Shown in pieces: positions 36,750 to 47,581 of a stretch of 64,000 nucleotides of DNA. The notes below the pieces were generated by a model that made no database searches, had not been told where the DNA came from, and was given only the letters and a program-made list of their open reading frames with translations. The stretch comes from Clavelina lepadiformis (lineage: Eukaryota; Chordata; Ascidiacea; Aplousobranchia; Clavelinidae), in assembly GCF_947623445.1 (NCBI RefSeq), contig NC_135247.1, positions 2,048,501 through 2,112,500 of the forward strand. The letters are read 5' to 3'. A program made the translations under genes and the position numbers. The first letter of the stretch is position 1. Every line of letters begins with the position of its first letter.

Positions 36750-37763
36750 TTAACTCTGATTAATCACTGTATTTTTAGGGGATGACGAAAGCGAGATAGC
36801 GTCCTTTCTCGACGTTGTCATCGGGAAAAATCTTTTTCTCCAATCCGCAAACGAACAAACAACCATGCAGACGTTTATTGTCGTGTCAAAACAAGAGCAT
36901 AATCCGGTGAAGAATCTAGAAGCTCCCGCAGGTCGTACGTGCCTCGTGATGAGAAAAAGAAGGTCGGATGTGATGCAGATGGCGGTACAAGCGGCCAGGC
37001 GAAAAATCGTATTCTTCATTCTTGAAGAATGCTTCAAGTTTGTTCTCGAAACGTGATCAATGATTGGGTAGAGAACGAGCATCAACAAAACCAACTGAAA
37101 AAATGTCGATAAACCGAAACCCACGTTAGCTAGGATATTGAACACCAGACGATCGTATCTACCACTGGAAGGCCGACAACCCATAAGAGTGGAAACCATT
37201 TTACCGTGAACGATTCTAAATGCGTTCTGTACGACTGGGGACGCAACAATACCAATCAGAGTGATCCAGCTGATTACCTTCACCTTCAAAGTGTTTAAAC
37301 GTTCTTGGCCCTGAGCATTATAAAACCCTCTTTGTCGTATCCAAAGTATCAGGTAAGGCAGAAAGAGGTTGAATACGTAAATTGAAAAGTTCCAAATTTG
37401 AAAAATCGTACACATCCTTGTTGAAGTACCAACTCTTAAAGCGAACTCAAAAGCACTGATTCGAATAAGCAGCGTAAAAACTGCCAGAGTACAAAGCGTA
37501 TTCAACAACATCAATTTCCTTTGTCCAAATTTTACTTGATACCAAACCGTAACCCATACAAGGTAACTGGTAATCACCAGCAACACTCCTGCCATCGACT
37601 CTTCTGTGATTAGAATATCTTGAGCAGCCGGACGCTTATTTTTGGTTGAATTTGTCCATTCAGATGAGCTGGAAGCCACTTCTGGAAGTGGTTGGAACTC
37701 TGTGACAGGTTGCTGACTTCCTGTTAATTCTAAGTTGCTTTGCTCATCTGCAGTCATCTCCAT
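36750..37763 (-). CDS. Intronless 7TM receptor-like protein, type 2, copy B, with divergent 5' end
   Basis: The Met at 37,763 (MEMTADEQSNLELTGSQQ) aligns with the start of the other copies and gives 337 residues. The frame stays open upstream to a Met at 37,937 (395 residues), but that extension has no counterpart in the other copies. The body is type 2 (KFGQRKLMLLNTLCTL), with all seven helices and the LWIRQRGFYNAQGQ loop intact. Unlike copies C, E and G, its upstream DNA lacks the GAGAGAAATA repeat and the shared leader CTACGCGTTACTATACG. It may have a different promoter. It is the array member nearest the duplicated SLC22 segment. Confidence 0.78.
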   Translation of the reverse strand: MEMTADEQSNLELTGSQQPVTEFQPLPEVASSSSEWTNSTKNKRPAAQDILITEESMAGVLLVITSYLVWVTVWYQVKFGQRKLMLLNTLCTLAVFTLLIRISAFEFALRVGTSTRMCTIFQIWNFSIYVFNLFLPYLILWIRQRGFYNAQGQERLNTLKVKVISWITLIGIVASPVVQNAFRIVHGKMVSTLMGCRPSSGRYDRLVFNILANVGFGLSTFFQLVLLMLVLYPIIDHVSRTNLKHSSRMKNTIFRLAACTAICITSDLLFLITRHVRPAGASRFFTGLCSCFDTTINVCMVVCSFADWRKRFFPMTTSRKDAISLSSSPKNTVINQS

Positions 37764-38154
37764 GCAAGAAAGTGTTGCCCTGTTTGCATGCCAACTCGAT
37801 TGGTTTAATATTTCACAAGACTGCTTTGTCAGAATTATGGTTAAATTCGGGCCTAGAAAAAAGCTCACGCTTAGGTGAAAAAATTCTAAGATCAATTCTC
37901 TTTCAATATCTGATCTACATCTGTCTGTTAAGACCACAGTGCCATAGACTCGCTCCAGGGCAATGTGAGGCTATGTAGCATGTGTGAGGACAAACCATCA
38001 AACTTTTATAGCTGTTGAATCAATTATCCGGTGATCCGGTGTAATTAACCAATCGTTACAAGAAACTGAAAGCTTCTAATTTACAAATCTTTTTTCAATA
38101 TAATCTTGGTTATATATGTTTCGGTTGGCAAGAACCTTCGACTATTGTATGTAT
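37764..38154. other. Unique 5' flank of 7TM copy B
   Basis: This short stretch matches neither the inverted arms nor the upstream regions of the other type 2 genes. It probably marks the old left border of the 7TM array. Confidence 0.5.
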
Positions 38155-38157
38155 TTT

Positions 38158-39446
38158 GCCTTACATAAAACGACGGTTGCTAACTTATTTTCATTCGGTA
38201 AAGCGTAGTTTTGTTTGCTTTCGAAAAAACACGTTTAGAATTGAACTTAATAAATTTGCCAGAATTATAAAATTTGTGACCTAAGACACAAGTTGAATTT
38301 TATAGAAAACAGAAGCTGATATGATATCAGACTTTACTATCTAAATACCATGATAAAATCAGAGTCTTATTTCTGTCCCGCATATAACCGTTACTATACA
38401 AGGCTAGTTTCACAACATGTTGGATAAACCGTTTTCTTACAGCTATTAACGTTCCTGTACGTGATGAAAGTGTCTGTTCCAAGAAGCGTTTCTTTAGAAA
38501 AAAGTCCGTCGTCTCTTATATCTTACCGCACACCGACTAATTTAACTAATTACTGGATCCACTGACCAATGATGATGGTTAGCCGTCTACGATAGCTTTT
38601 TGTCACTGCAATATATTGAGCACTTTCGGTTGCCAAATTGGAAACCCGGTTAACGACATTATCTTACTAAAAAATCATACATTTTTACCAAATGTTTACA
38701 GTAAAATGTTTGAAATGTCAGCCCAGAAACTCTTCATCAATCTACTCATTAATCTATCTATTAATCTATTTGATAAAAATGCTTCGAATAACGGTGGCTA
38801 GTCTGAACCGTCTTGGCAGCAACATATCGCTGACGCAAATGGATCTTACAGAAGCTGTTAAAAAAATATGTTATCCCAATTCCAAAAATCCTAATTTAAT
38901 CGAACAAAAAAGCAAGTATGAATGTTTGAAAGATACATCAAATTAAGATAAAGTAGTTAAATGCACGGAATATGAGTACAGTTCGTATAAGTACCAAGCC
39001 GCATTTAGACGGCCAAACTCGATTCATTAACCTCGCGTTAATATCAACATAGAGTGAGTTATCATCATGTTGACCTATGACGTAACATTCCTTTATTACT
39101 CCGTCAATATGATAGTTAAGAAACAGATCAGCGAAGCGTGACCAATCGTCAGCTGATCTGAGCGAGCTAACGTTTTCAACAAAAAAGCCTCTGGATTTAG
39201 AAAAAACAGGTCACCGGTTGATGCCGGTATAAACATTGCTGACATCATAAACCTTATTGTGGCCGATATATGCTGAGGTGGTAGTAAATGTGTCAGCACG
39301 TATGCTAGCAGAACACTTGAAAGCATTAGTCATCAGTGAAGCACCAAATATCAGTTTTATAAGCAACGGCTGATAAACCAGTTCGTTTGACGTAGTTTTG
39401 TAAATACCGATTACATTTTATTCTTTACATTAAGCGTAGGAGAACC
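38158..39446. promoter_or_regulatory. 5' flank of right SLC22 copy
   Basis: This is the mirror of 30,283-31,455. It should hold the promoter of the right copy. No independent gene is supported. Confidence 0.4.
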
Positions 39447-42400
39447 ATGCAGGACTTGAGCAAAGCGACTGAGAAGTTTGGTTTCTTTCAAAAGCGCATA
39501 TTGTTGCTGCTATGTCTGTCCGGTGCATTCAACGCGCCATTTGTGATCTGGTTTGTCATATTTCCCTTGTACACACCACCGCATCGTTGCTCGATAGCAG
39601 CCATCGACGACGCTTCGAACAGCACTTGTTTGAACAGGCGAGGCAATGTCAATAGCAATATTTTCGACTCAAACCATTAAATTTCCTTGTTTTCTCAGGT
39701 CCAAAAGTCACGTGACCTTGGTGTCGAAAAGCAGTTGTCTTTTTAATATCACACCGATTGAAACAGGGCCCGATGGGACTCAGAGGTGGAGTCAATGTTA
39801 TACGTTTAACACAACTGCAGGTGGCTAGTTACAATGGCTAAGCCGCGTAATGTAAACTCAAAAGGCTTTAGACCCTTGCACAGAGTGCCTTGCAATCCTA
39901 CTCAACCTTTGGTTTACCCCAGATAGTTGGAGAAATGACCAAGAAGAATTCACCACCATTAACAGTAGCGACGTCGGCAAATGTACGGATGGCTGGGAGT
40001 ATGATACACCTGATAACTTGCTCACCGTGCCAATGGAAGTAAGTGTAGCCTATCGCTGTTTGCACAGGGGCCAGTGTAATTGCAATCAAATAGCCTAGTG
40101 CCTACGTGTAGCCTATATACAAGATAGCGGGACGTAAGTGAATAACTAACATTATCGCCAAACCAACGAGAATATAAATGTCTTGTTTTCAGTTTGATCT
40201 TGTGTGTGACCGGTCCTGGTTGGTACCGCTGGCGTCATCCTTATATATGTTCGGGTTGCTGGCTAGCTCAATAATCGGGGGCTTCGTCTCCGATAGGTGT
40301 GTTTCAGCAATAAACATAGTATCTTTAGCTAAATTTATATCGGTCCTTACGATTTTAACTTTTCGAAGATAACCTAATTTGCTTAAGGTGGGCAGAAGGA
40401 AAGCTCTGTTGGGATCCGTAATTGGTATGTGCGCAGGTGCAGCAGCATTGGCAGTTATCCCGATTTGGTCTCTGTCTCATCCAATCCTGTTTATGATGGG
40501 ATGCTGTTGTGCGACAAGAGTCGGCAGCGAATTTGTCATGAGTGAGATGTCTATGTATTTGGCTTTAGAGTCGGTGGAAAACTTATTTCTCTAACGTACA
40601 TTCATGTTGTTGATACCATTTCAGCATTGTTCTAACCGAACCCCTCGTGACAACAGTAATGATGTAAAATGATCACAATATACATTTCAGTCAGCGAGAT
40701 TATTCCGGAAAAATACCGCTCCCTTGCTGGCAACATGAATAATGGTGGTATGGCTGTAAATATGGTGTTGGCGCCTCTAGTGAATTACCTCTTGCCAAAC
40801 TGGCGCCACATGATGGGGTTGATGGCTGCTGCCGACTTCCTTCTCATCATCCCAATATACTTGTGAGAATGTGATTTCAGCTTTCTTGTAATGAATTGGT
40901 AATGAAGTAGATTGCGATCTGGCGTTTTCATGTACAGCATAACGTTGATCAAGTTACTTTCGAAATCTACATCTCTTGCTTTGAAGTTTTCTTTGCGTGT
41001 AAAATGCCATCATAGCATTCTAGTGCCATACCTTCAATTATAATGAACGGTGCAGATACGTAAAGGAGTCTTTGAAATGGTTGCTGCAATCGAAGAGAAA
41101 CGACGATGCTATGAAATTATTGAAGGAAATCTCTCGAATTAACCGTGTTGAAATAAACGACATGGAATTGTCGCAGTTTCTTAGGAAGGAAACTATCAAC
41201 GACAAAAAAGTGAGTTTTCAAATCAAGTCGAGTTCAACAATTGCCGATCGCATTATAACTCAGTTACGTTCAAAGATAGAAGCGAAGTCATTGGTCGTAG
41301 AAGAAGAGACGGGAAAGCCCACAAGATATACCTACATCCACCTTCTTAAAGCAGGTTTCTTACGTAAAAGGATCCTGATACTGGTTGGATTATGGTAAGT
41401 CTGATAGAACGACAGACTAAGTTCTTTTAAGTTGTTTGTATCTCGGATGATAGTAAGCTAGTGTGTCGTCATACAGTTATTATGTCGTCGGATAGCTACC
41501 GTGTCGTCATTCCATACAGGTTTGCTGTGAATTTGGAATATTACGGCTTGTTTTTCAATGTTAAAAATCTCGCCGGAAACCGCTACCTCAATGGAGTTTT
41601 ATAGCTGGACTTGTTGAAATCCCGAGCACAATACTTTGTCAAGTTTCAATGCGGAAAATGGGCGGAAGATTATCGAACTGCATGATGACTGGCTTGGCCG
41701 CTGTTTGCTGTCTTATTACGACTGGGTTAAGCAAATGCAAGTAATTTAAAAAAAATCATAGTTAAATAACTCAAAGTGGAAGTTTGTTAATCCAAATGTG
41801 CGGGAACCTGTTAAATTAAAATGAATTACCCAAAGCTTCTTTAATCCCGCGCGAGTAAGTCGTGTTTTGCTAGAACTGGCTAAGCGTCGTGAACTAAGCT
41901 GAAATTGTGAGTTAAGGAAAGTTGGGTTAACTACACAAGCTTTCACTGTATGCTGCAGTTGTTAACTTGTACTTAACAAAGGTTTCCTACATGTAGACTA
42001 CGCTGTAAGACTTAATTATTAACCATAGACATGTTTTGTACAGACCGACCAGCAGTAACTGTTTTCAGCTTGATGGGATTATTTTTTGGTTCAGGAGCTT
42101 TTGCAAACGCTTGGATATTAACTGGAGAATTCTTTCCCACTCTGCTGCGGAATCAAGCTTATGGGCTTTGCTCGGCCGTAGCCAGAATATCGGGAATAAC
42201 AGCGCCCTTTGTCATATACTTGGGTTGGTAAAGCAGTTGAAGTATAAGAGTTATTATTTCCATAACTGCTTCCTTACATATTTGATTGTAATTTATAAGC
42301 ATTTGATTATGCTATGATCATGATTATGCCTACTTTTGCCGAATTCCGGCAGATCAAAATGCCAAGTGGCAGCCGAAAACATTTAGTTGGCTTCTTTGAA

Positions 42401-43062
42401 GGGCCAACTTGAGAGTGTTTACAGTTACGCACAGGATACTTATATTCATTTCTGAACTTAAGTAGCACGTCCGTATTTGTAAATCATCTGTATTTTTTTA
42501 TAGTGCTGGGCATTTGTCAACTAATATCAGGAAATTCCATTCTTAATATCACCTAAGAAATGTTTTTAATCAGCGAGAGACTGACATTTCAAAGCAGGTC
42601 CGGCTTTGGGCCAATACGAGCGACGCAACCGCGTTGCCCAACATAGCGCCAAAACAAAAATTTAGCTTTTATTTTGCGCAAATCAGAGAATTATTTCCCA
42701 ATTTGTTTTCGAAAGAGAATGTTTTGATGAAAATACGTCACGAAGCAAAGTGTTGATATTTAGTTACGTTATTATTGCATTAAGTTTTGTAAAATCGGCA
42801 AAGGGACTCCGCTATCAGTTCTTTTATTGGGCCCCACACTTACTTCAACGTTGCCGTATTCTTACAAAATCAGAAATTGCGAGCCGTCTTTAAAAAGTTT
42901 TTGTTCTCTACCAAAAAAGGAGAGAAATATTACGCCGGCATACCGTACTTGGTGACAGGATTGGTTGGAATTCTTGCCGCGTTTGGAGTTTATTTTCTTC
43001 CTGAAACCAAGTCACTTCCACTTCCCGACACCATGGAAGAAGCGGCAGCGCAAGAAAAGTAA
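39447..43062 (+). pseudogene. SLC22-type transporter, right-arm copy, probably a pseudogene
   Basis: Exons match the left copy: about 39447-39637, 39699-39820, 39884-40026, 40193-40296, 40388-40541, 40691-40862, 41056-41394, 41520-41736, 42044-42223 and 42920-43062. Exon 5 is 154 nt instead of 155 because one base is lost at the GRRK motif (GTGGGCAGAAGG against GTGGGGCCGAAGG), shifting the frame. Exon 8 is 217 nt instead of 215, with two extra bases that make GTTTTATAG, an in-frame stop. Other exons are open and the GCAAGT donor of exon 8 is kept. The acceptor of exon 10 is weakened (AAAAAAG for AAAATAG). Only one copy of exons 7-9 is present. A truncated transcript is possible. Confidence 0.82.
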
Positions 43063-43622
43063 CCAGTTAGCTCTACGATGACTGAGTTAAGCCTAACTTT
43101 CGTATTTCTGTTAAAATTGTTTCCGTTTTCCCAGGTACACGCAAAAACTTTGTGGCAAGCATCAGGACTCGACAAAAGTCGAACAGCAAACGTCACCTCA
43201 TGCGATTTAGCCCGCTTGAATTTAGCTTCTGTGACAACGGACAAAATTCGTCTGCAAGGGATGAGTCCTCAGTTCTCATGAAATATGCAACTTGAAACTG
43301 ATACGACACAGATAAAATAACTAAAACCACCAAAATAAAAAAGCACTGGCGGCTTTTGAGACTTCGTTGAATCCAGATCAGCAGCGAGCAAATTAAGGGT
43401 CATGATCTTCATTTGTAAAACCGTGATTTGACTTTATATCGAATAAAATCTGGCCAGGTCAGTATAGTTCTGTTTAAACCAATTTCTAAAGATTCGCAGA
43501 GTCCTCACATACACACTGGTCTGCCCTAGGTGGTTAGGACGGTGATAATGACCGAGCGAAGCCGCCATGTTTCCCCTTTTTAAAAGCTCTGCAAAGTGTC
43601 TTTGCCACATAATAGCCTATAG

Positions 43623-44082
43623 CAGGGGTGGCCAAACTGCGGCTCTTTAATGAATTAGCATTGATGAATTAGACATGCATTTTCCCGGTCCAGACGAGTT
43701 GTTTGATCAGATTATGAAACGATGCGTTCTATGACACGTAGTAACAATGGACTCATCGTTAGTAATAATCAAATTACACTCCAAAGAGTAAATTATTGTA
43801 CAGAAGTGTGCCAACTTGTACACTGTAGTTAAGTAAACTGTCAGATTGAAGCTGTACGTCAGGGCTGACCTAGTTTTAAGTCTTGGTTACGGTTATAATA
43901 ATAATTGCAAAGAGTTGGTGAAGCCCAGTTGGAGACTCATAGTATCACCACGCAGCACTAACGTTTATCAATAGCTACACTTCGTTGTGAGTGAATGAAT
44001 TCGTGTTTTTTATTGTGGCTCTTTTAAAACTGGAATATGTTATATGCGGCTCGAGCATGTGAAGCAGGTCTGGCCACCCCTG
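43623..44082. mobile_element. hAT-type MITE, CAGGGGTGGCC family (right-arm copy)
   Basis: It starts CAGGGGTGGCCAAAC, ends CTGGCCACCCCTG, and has an exact 8-bp TSD GCCTATAG at 43,615-43,622 and 44,083-44,090. It is the same insertion as 24,099-24,569, inverted with the arm. Confidence 0.92.
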
Positions 44083-44267
44083 GCCTATAGCCTATAGGGT
44101 AAAAGTATGGCCCACGACGAAAGTTCGATATCGCAATGATATAGTTTCGAGTATATAATGACCATGAGTATGAGCGGCTGTGGTTATATAAAAAGCAAAT
44201 TTAAGGTTAATGTTTTGTATTTTAATGACGGGAATATCACAAGCTTTAAAATGCTCATCTCTTGCGT

Positions 44268-44563
44268 CGCATCTGCAATATAGAAATAAATACATTAATT
44301 TTTTCTTGTCTAAAAAAATACAACAGTAAGTTCGCCAGTAAGATAATGGATGCAACAACATTTGGACAAAACCCCGAACAATAGAGACCTGAGTGGTGTT
44401 TCGTCTCTTCCAGGCCGCCCGCGCAGACCCACCAATGGTTTGATGGAACTTGTGTCCTTTGCCAAGGCCACGGCTCGACCGTCCTGCTGCGGTGAGGCCT
44501 CTGTTTTCACGATGCTTCATCACAGACTTACAGATCCATTGTATTGATGGATCTCGGCGTATA
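44268..44563 (-). pseudogene. Truncated RPL15 copy (exons 4 and 5 only)
   Basis: On the minus strand this repeats RPL15 from TATACGCCGAG of exon 4 through intron 4 and the short last exon (MRRKR and stop). Exon 4 is open and encodes the same residues as the parent. Exons 1-3, intron 3 and the acceptor of exon 4 are missing, so it cannot make eL15. Confidence 0.9.
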
Positions 44564-46570
44564 AGAATGGTTTTGTTCTTAAACCGGTGCGGCTACATTA
44601 ACATTTAAAGAGAAAGCAACATGTGATCGTTTGAATACCTAAATACATAAAGTGTTAGAAAAGCAAAGTATTCAAATAAAGAAATACTTTACCTAAAGTA
44701 AAGTAATAAAATGCTGAATACTACAAGAATCTTCGACAAATTACAAAAATAGAAATTCAATTTTTTTAAAAAAAAAACACCTCTTGCTAAGTTTCCGACA
44801 AAAGACCACCGACAACAACCTGTACACTTTACGGCTCATCAAAGGCTTTGTGAAGTGAAATACGCTGCAAAAAGTGCAATGCCCTACGGTAGACCATCAT
44901 TTGATCTTGCTTAAGAAACGACAAACAGACCTTCGTTTTGCCATTGGTCAAGGATATTAGCTGCATGAAATTCAAACTTTGTAACGCTTTGACATAAGAG
45001 AGATTACATAACATTGGGGAACTGCATAAACCGACTTTATGTTTGCTTGTGATAATTTTACTTTGGCTTCGTCGTTTTTAGTTGTGACCTATTTTATTTC
45101 AACCATTGACACTGGACAGTGGTTACTATGTGCGATTGTTATATCGTTTTATTAGCAAAACATTGTAAGCATTTGTGTAAAACTACGGATAATAAAAAGG
45201 TTACCACATTAGAAGCAAATTGGCCAGCTATCTAATGACGTGTATAAGGCGCGTGTTAGAAACCCATAATTACATGGAATTTAAAAGTATTTAATAAATT
45301 CATCAACTCGTAATAATAGGTGTCTGAGAAAGTGTAAGTTATAGTGGTAATTGATGTTTTTATCCATTAATTGCAAACAAATCACAGTGTTATTCATATA
45401 CGCTATTTTTTGTTGTTACTCGGACAATTTTATGTTATACAAAACATTTTCATCGCCTATTTAATGTACTTCAGCAGTGTTTAAAATTATTAAGCATTTG
45501 TTGAAAGATAAACAAAACATCCCAAGTCCTTTACAGTCAACACGACATTGCAGAACTGGTTAGTGATTAAAGAAGAGCAAGCACCAAGTTTAGTGAACAA
45601 TTTTTCCAATTGTCAATCAATTAGACAAAGAATTGCAACAAAGAAGTTTGAAATATATTCTATTACTGTACAAGCAACGACCATGACCATGGCCAAGACC
45701 ACGTTTTAGTGATTGCGACAAGGTATAATTATACAAAAAGTGTTGGACTTTCAAAAGAGCCTTTATTCGTTTAGTTTAAGCATTACTTTAAATTGAAATT
45801 GATTGCACACACAAAAAAAACTTATTTTAAAATTAACTCTATAAACCTCAATTTAATCCTAAAGCATTTAATTGATGTTTTGTAATTTCCCCTAACACAA
45901 ACCACCTGTCTCTTTATCAACACACTTCGTGACCTACTGAGATAAAGTGGTACAGACTTTAAGTGAAATTTTTGCTGATTTTTTATCTTTGATTTGGACC
46001 AGTTTGGGTCGAAGTGTATAGATTTGTCATTGTGTATGTGGTGTGTGGATGTAGCGCTTGTGCTTCGCCTTTTTTTCATTAAAAAGCTCAACAAGACACT
46101 CTTTGCATATACACCAGTCGCTTTTCTTATTTATCTATAGCTTAAACCAAACGGCACACGGCCAGATTTGTAATCGCCCACTCACATACAACCCATTCAA
46201 ACTATTGAAAAAATTAACAATATATTTTGATCGTTAGCAACAATCGAATAAGTTGAATGAAACTCGCAAGGAAGTACGATTTATAACTATTTCTGATTCT
46301 GGCTCGTTCGCCGACTCGCATTAACGTAACTTAAGAAGAGTTTCTTCAGTGTTGCCAGCAACAACAGAGAGAAATAGAGAGAGAAATAGAGAGAGAAATA
46401 GAGGGAGACAGAGAGTGAAGTGAGAGCTTGCCTTGGCGAAACTTTTTTTACCACCGTGACGTGCTTTTTTTCCTTCGACAACATCTTTACCATCTTTCGG
46501 AAAAAGGACTTTTGAAATATTATAAACACAGTCCTAGCAAGCAAGCAGAGCTACGCGTTACTATACGAAA
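44564..46570. other. 7TM array spacer upstream of copy C
   Basis: It matches the 3' part of the type 1 to type 2 spacers (53.1-55.1 and 61.6-63.6 kb), but starts abruptly at the inversion join. It includes a stretch with recurring AAGTA words (44.64-44.73 kb) and the GAGAGAAATA microsatellite before the gene. Confidence 0.6.
46360..46420. repeat. (GAGAGAAATA)n microsatellite upstream of 7TM copy C
   Basis: A run of AGAGAGAAATAG units lies about 150-210 bases ahead of the ATG. The same run stands ahead of copies E (54,907-54,965) and G (63,396-63,440) with different unit numbers, and is missing from copy B and from type 1 genes. Confidence 0.85.
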
Positions 46571-47581
46571 ATGAGTGGTTATGGCCTGAGTGGCTTAATA
46601 GAATTAACAGGAAGTCAGCAACCCATCACAGAGTTCCAATCACTTCCAGAAGTGACGTCACCCACATCTCAGCGGATAAATGTCACAAAAAATAAGCGTC
46701 CTTTGGTTCCAGGAATTCCAATCACAGAAGAGTCGATGGCAGGAGTGTTGTTGGTGATTACCAGTTACCTTGTATTGACCACGGTTTGGTATCAAGTAAA
46801 ATTTGGACAAAGGAAATTGATATTGCTGAATACGCTTTGTACTCTGGCTGTTTTTACTCTGCTTATTCGAATCAGTGCTTTTGAGTTCGCTTTAAGGGTT
46901 GTTACTTCAACAAGGATGTGTACGATTTTTGGAATTTGGAACTTTTCAGTTTACGTATTCAACCTCTTTCTGCCTTACCTGATACTTTGGATACGACAAA
47001 GAGGGTTTTATAATGCTCAGGGCCAAGAACGTTTAAACACTTTGAAGGTGAAGGTAATCAGCTGGATCACTCTGATTGGCATAGTTGCGTCCCCAGTCGT
47101 ACAGAACGCATTTAGAATCGTTCACGGTAAAATGGTTTCCACACCTATGGGTTGTCGGCCTTCCCGTGATAGATACGGTCGTTTGGTGTTCAATATTCTT
47201 GCAAACGTGGGTTTCGGTTTATCGACATTTTTTCAGCTGGTTTTGTTGATGCTCGTTCTCTACCCAATCATAGATCACGTTTCGAGAACAAACTTGAGGC
47301 ATTCTTCAAGAATGAATAATACGATTTTTCGCCTGGCCGCTTGCACCGCCATCTGCATCACATCCGACCTTCTTTTCCTCATCACGAGGCACGTACGACC
47401 TGCAGGAGCTTCTAGATTCTTCACCGGATTATGCTCCTGTTATGATGTCACAATCAACGTCTGTACAGTCCTTTGTTCGTTTGCGGATTGGAAAAAAAGA
47501 TTTTTCCCAATGATAACGTCAAAGGAGGACGCTATCTCGCTTTCGTCCTCCTCAAGAAGGACGACAAATATAACGAAGTAG
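46571..47581 (+). CDS. Intronless 7TM receptor-like protein, type 2, copy C
   Basis: The frame codes 336 residues. Hydrophobic helices fall near residues 57-75, 87-108, 118-141, 160-180, 206-232, 253-272 and 283-304. An outer N-tail of about 55 residues has a possible N-glycosylation site (NVT, 37-39). Cys117 before helix 3 and Cys195 in outer loop 2 are placed like the classical GPCR disulfide. WIRQRGFY follows helix 3, ICL3 is basic, and helix 7 runs into FADWKKRFFP. The C-tail is Ser-rich. The leader region 46,515-46,570 (ATATTATAAACACAG ... CTACGCGTTACTATACG) is kept in copies E and G and may be the core promoter. The class is not identified. Confidence 0.83.
   Translation: MSGYGLSGLIELTGSQQPITEFQSLPEVTSPTSQRINVTKNKRPLVPGIPITEESMAGVLLVITSYLVLTTVWYQVKFGQRKLILLNTLCTLAVFTLLIRISAFEFALRVVTSTRMCTIFGIWNFSVYVFNLFLPYLILWIRQRGFYNAQGQERLNTLKVKVISWITLIGIVASPVVQNAFRIVHGKMVSTPMGCRPSRDRYGRLVFNILANVGFGLSTFFQLVLLMLVLYPIIDHVSRTNLRHSSRMNNTIFRLAACTAICITSDLLFLITRHVRPAGASRFFTGLCSCYDVTINVCTVLCSFADWKKRFFPMITSKEDAISLSSSSRRTTNITK

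Larger units (their letters stand above)
38155..44563. repeat. Right arm of the large inverted duplication
   Basis: It matches the reverse complement of 23,625-31,455 but has a single SLC22 exon 7-9 cassette. It ends at TATA (44,560-44,563), exactly where RPL15 exon 4 begins in the left arm, and then enters 7TM spacer sequence. Confidence 0.9.

Noticed and set aside
46360-46420. GAGAGAAATA run as a CRISPR-like or regulatory array
   Set aside because: It is a simple microsatellite without spacers, varying in length between copies C, E and G.
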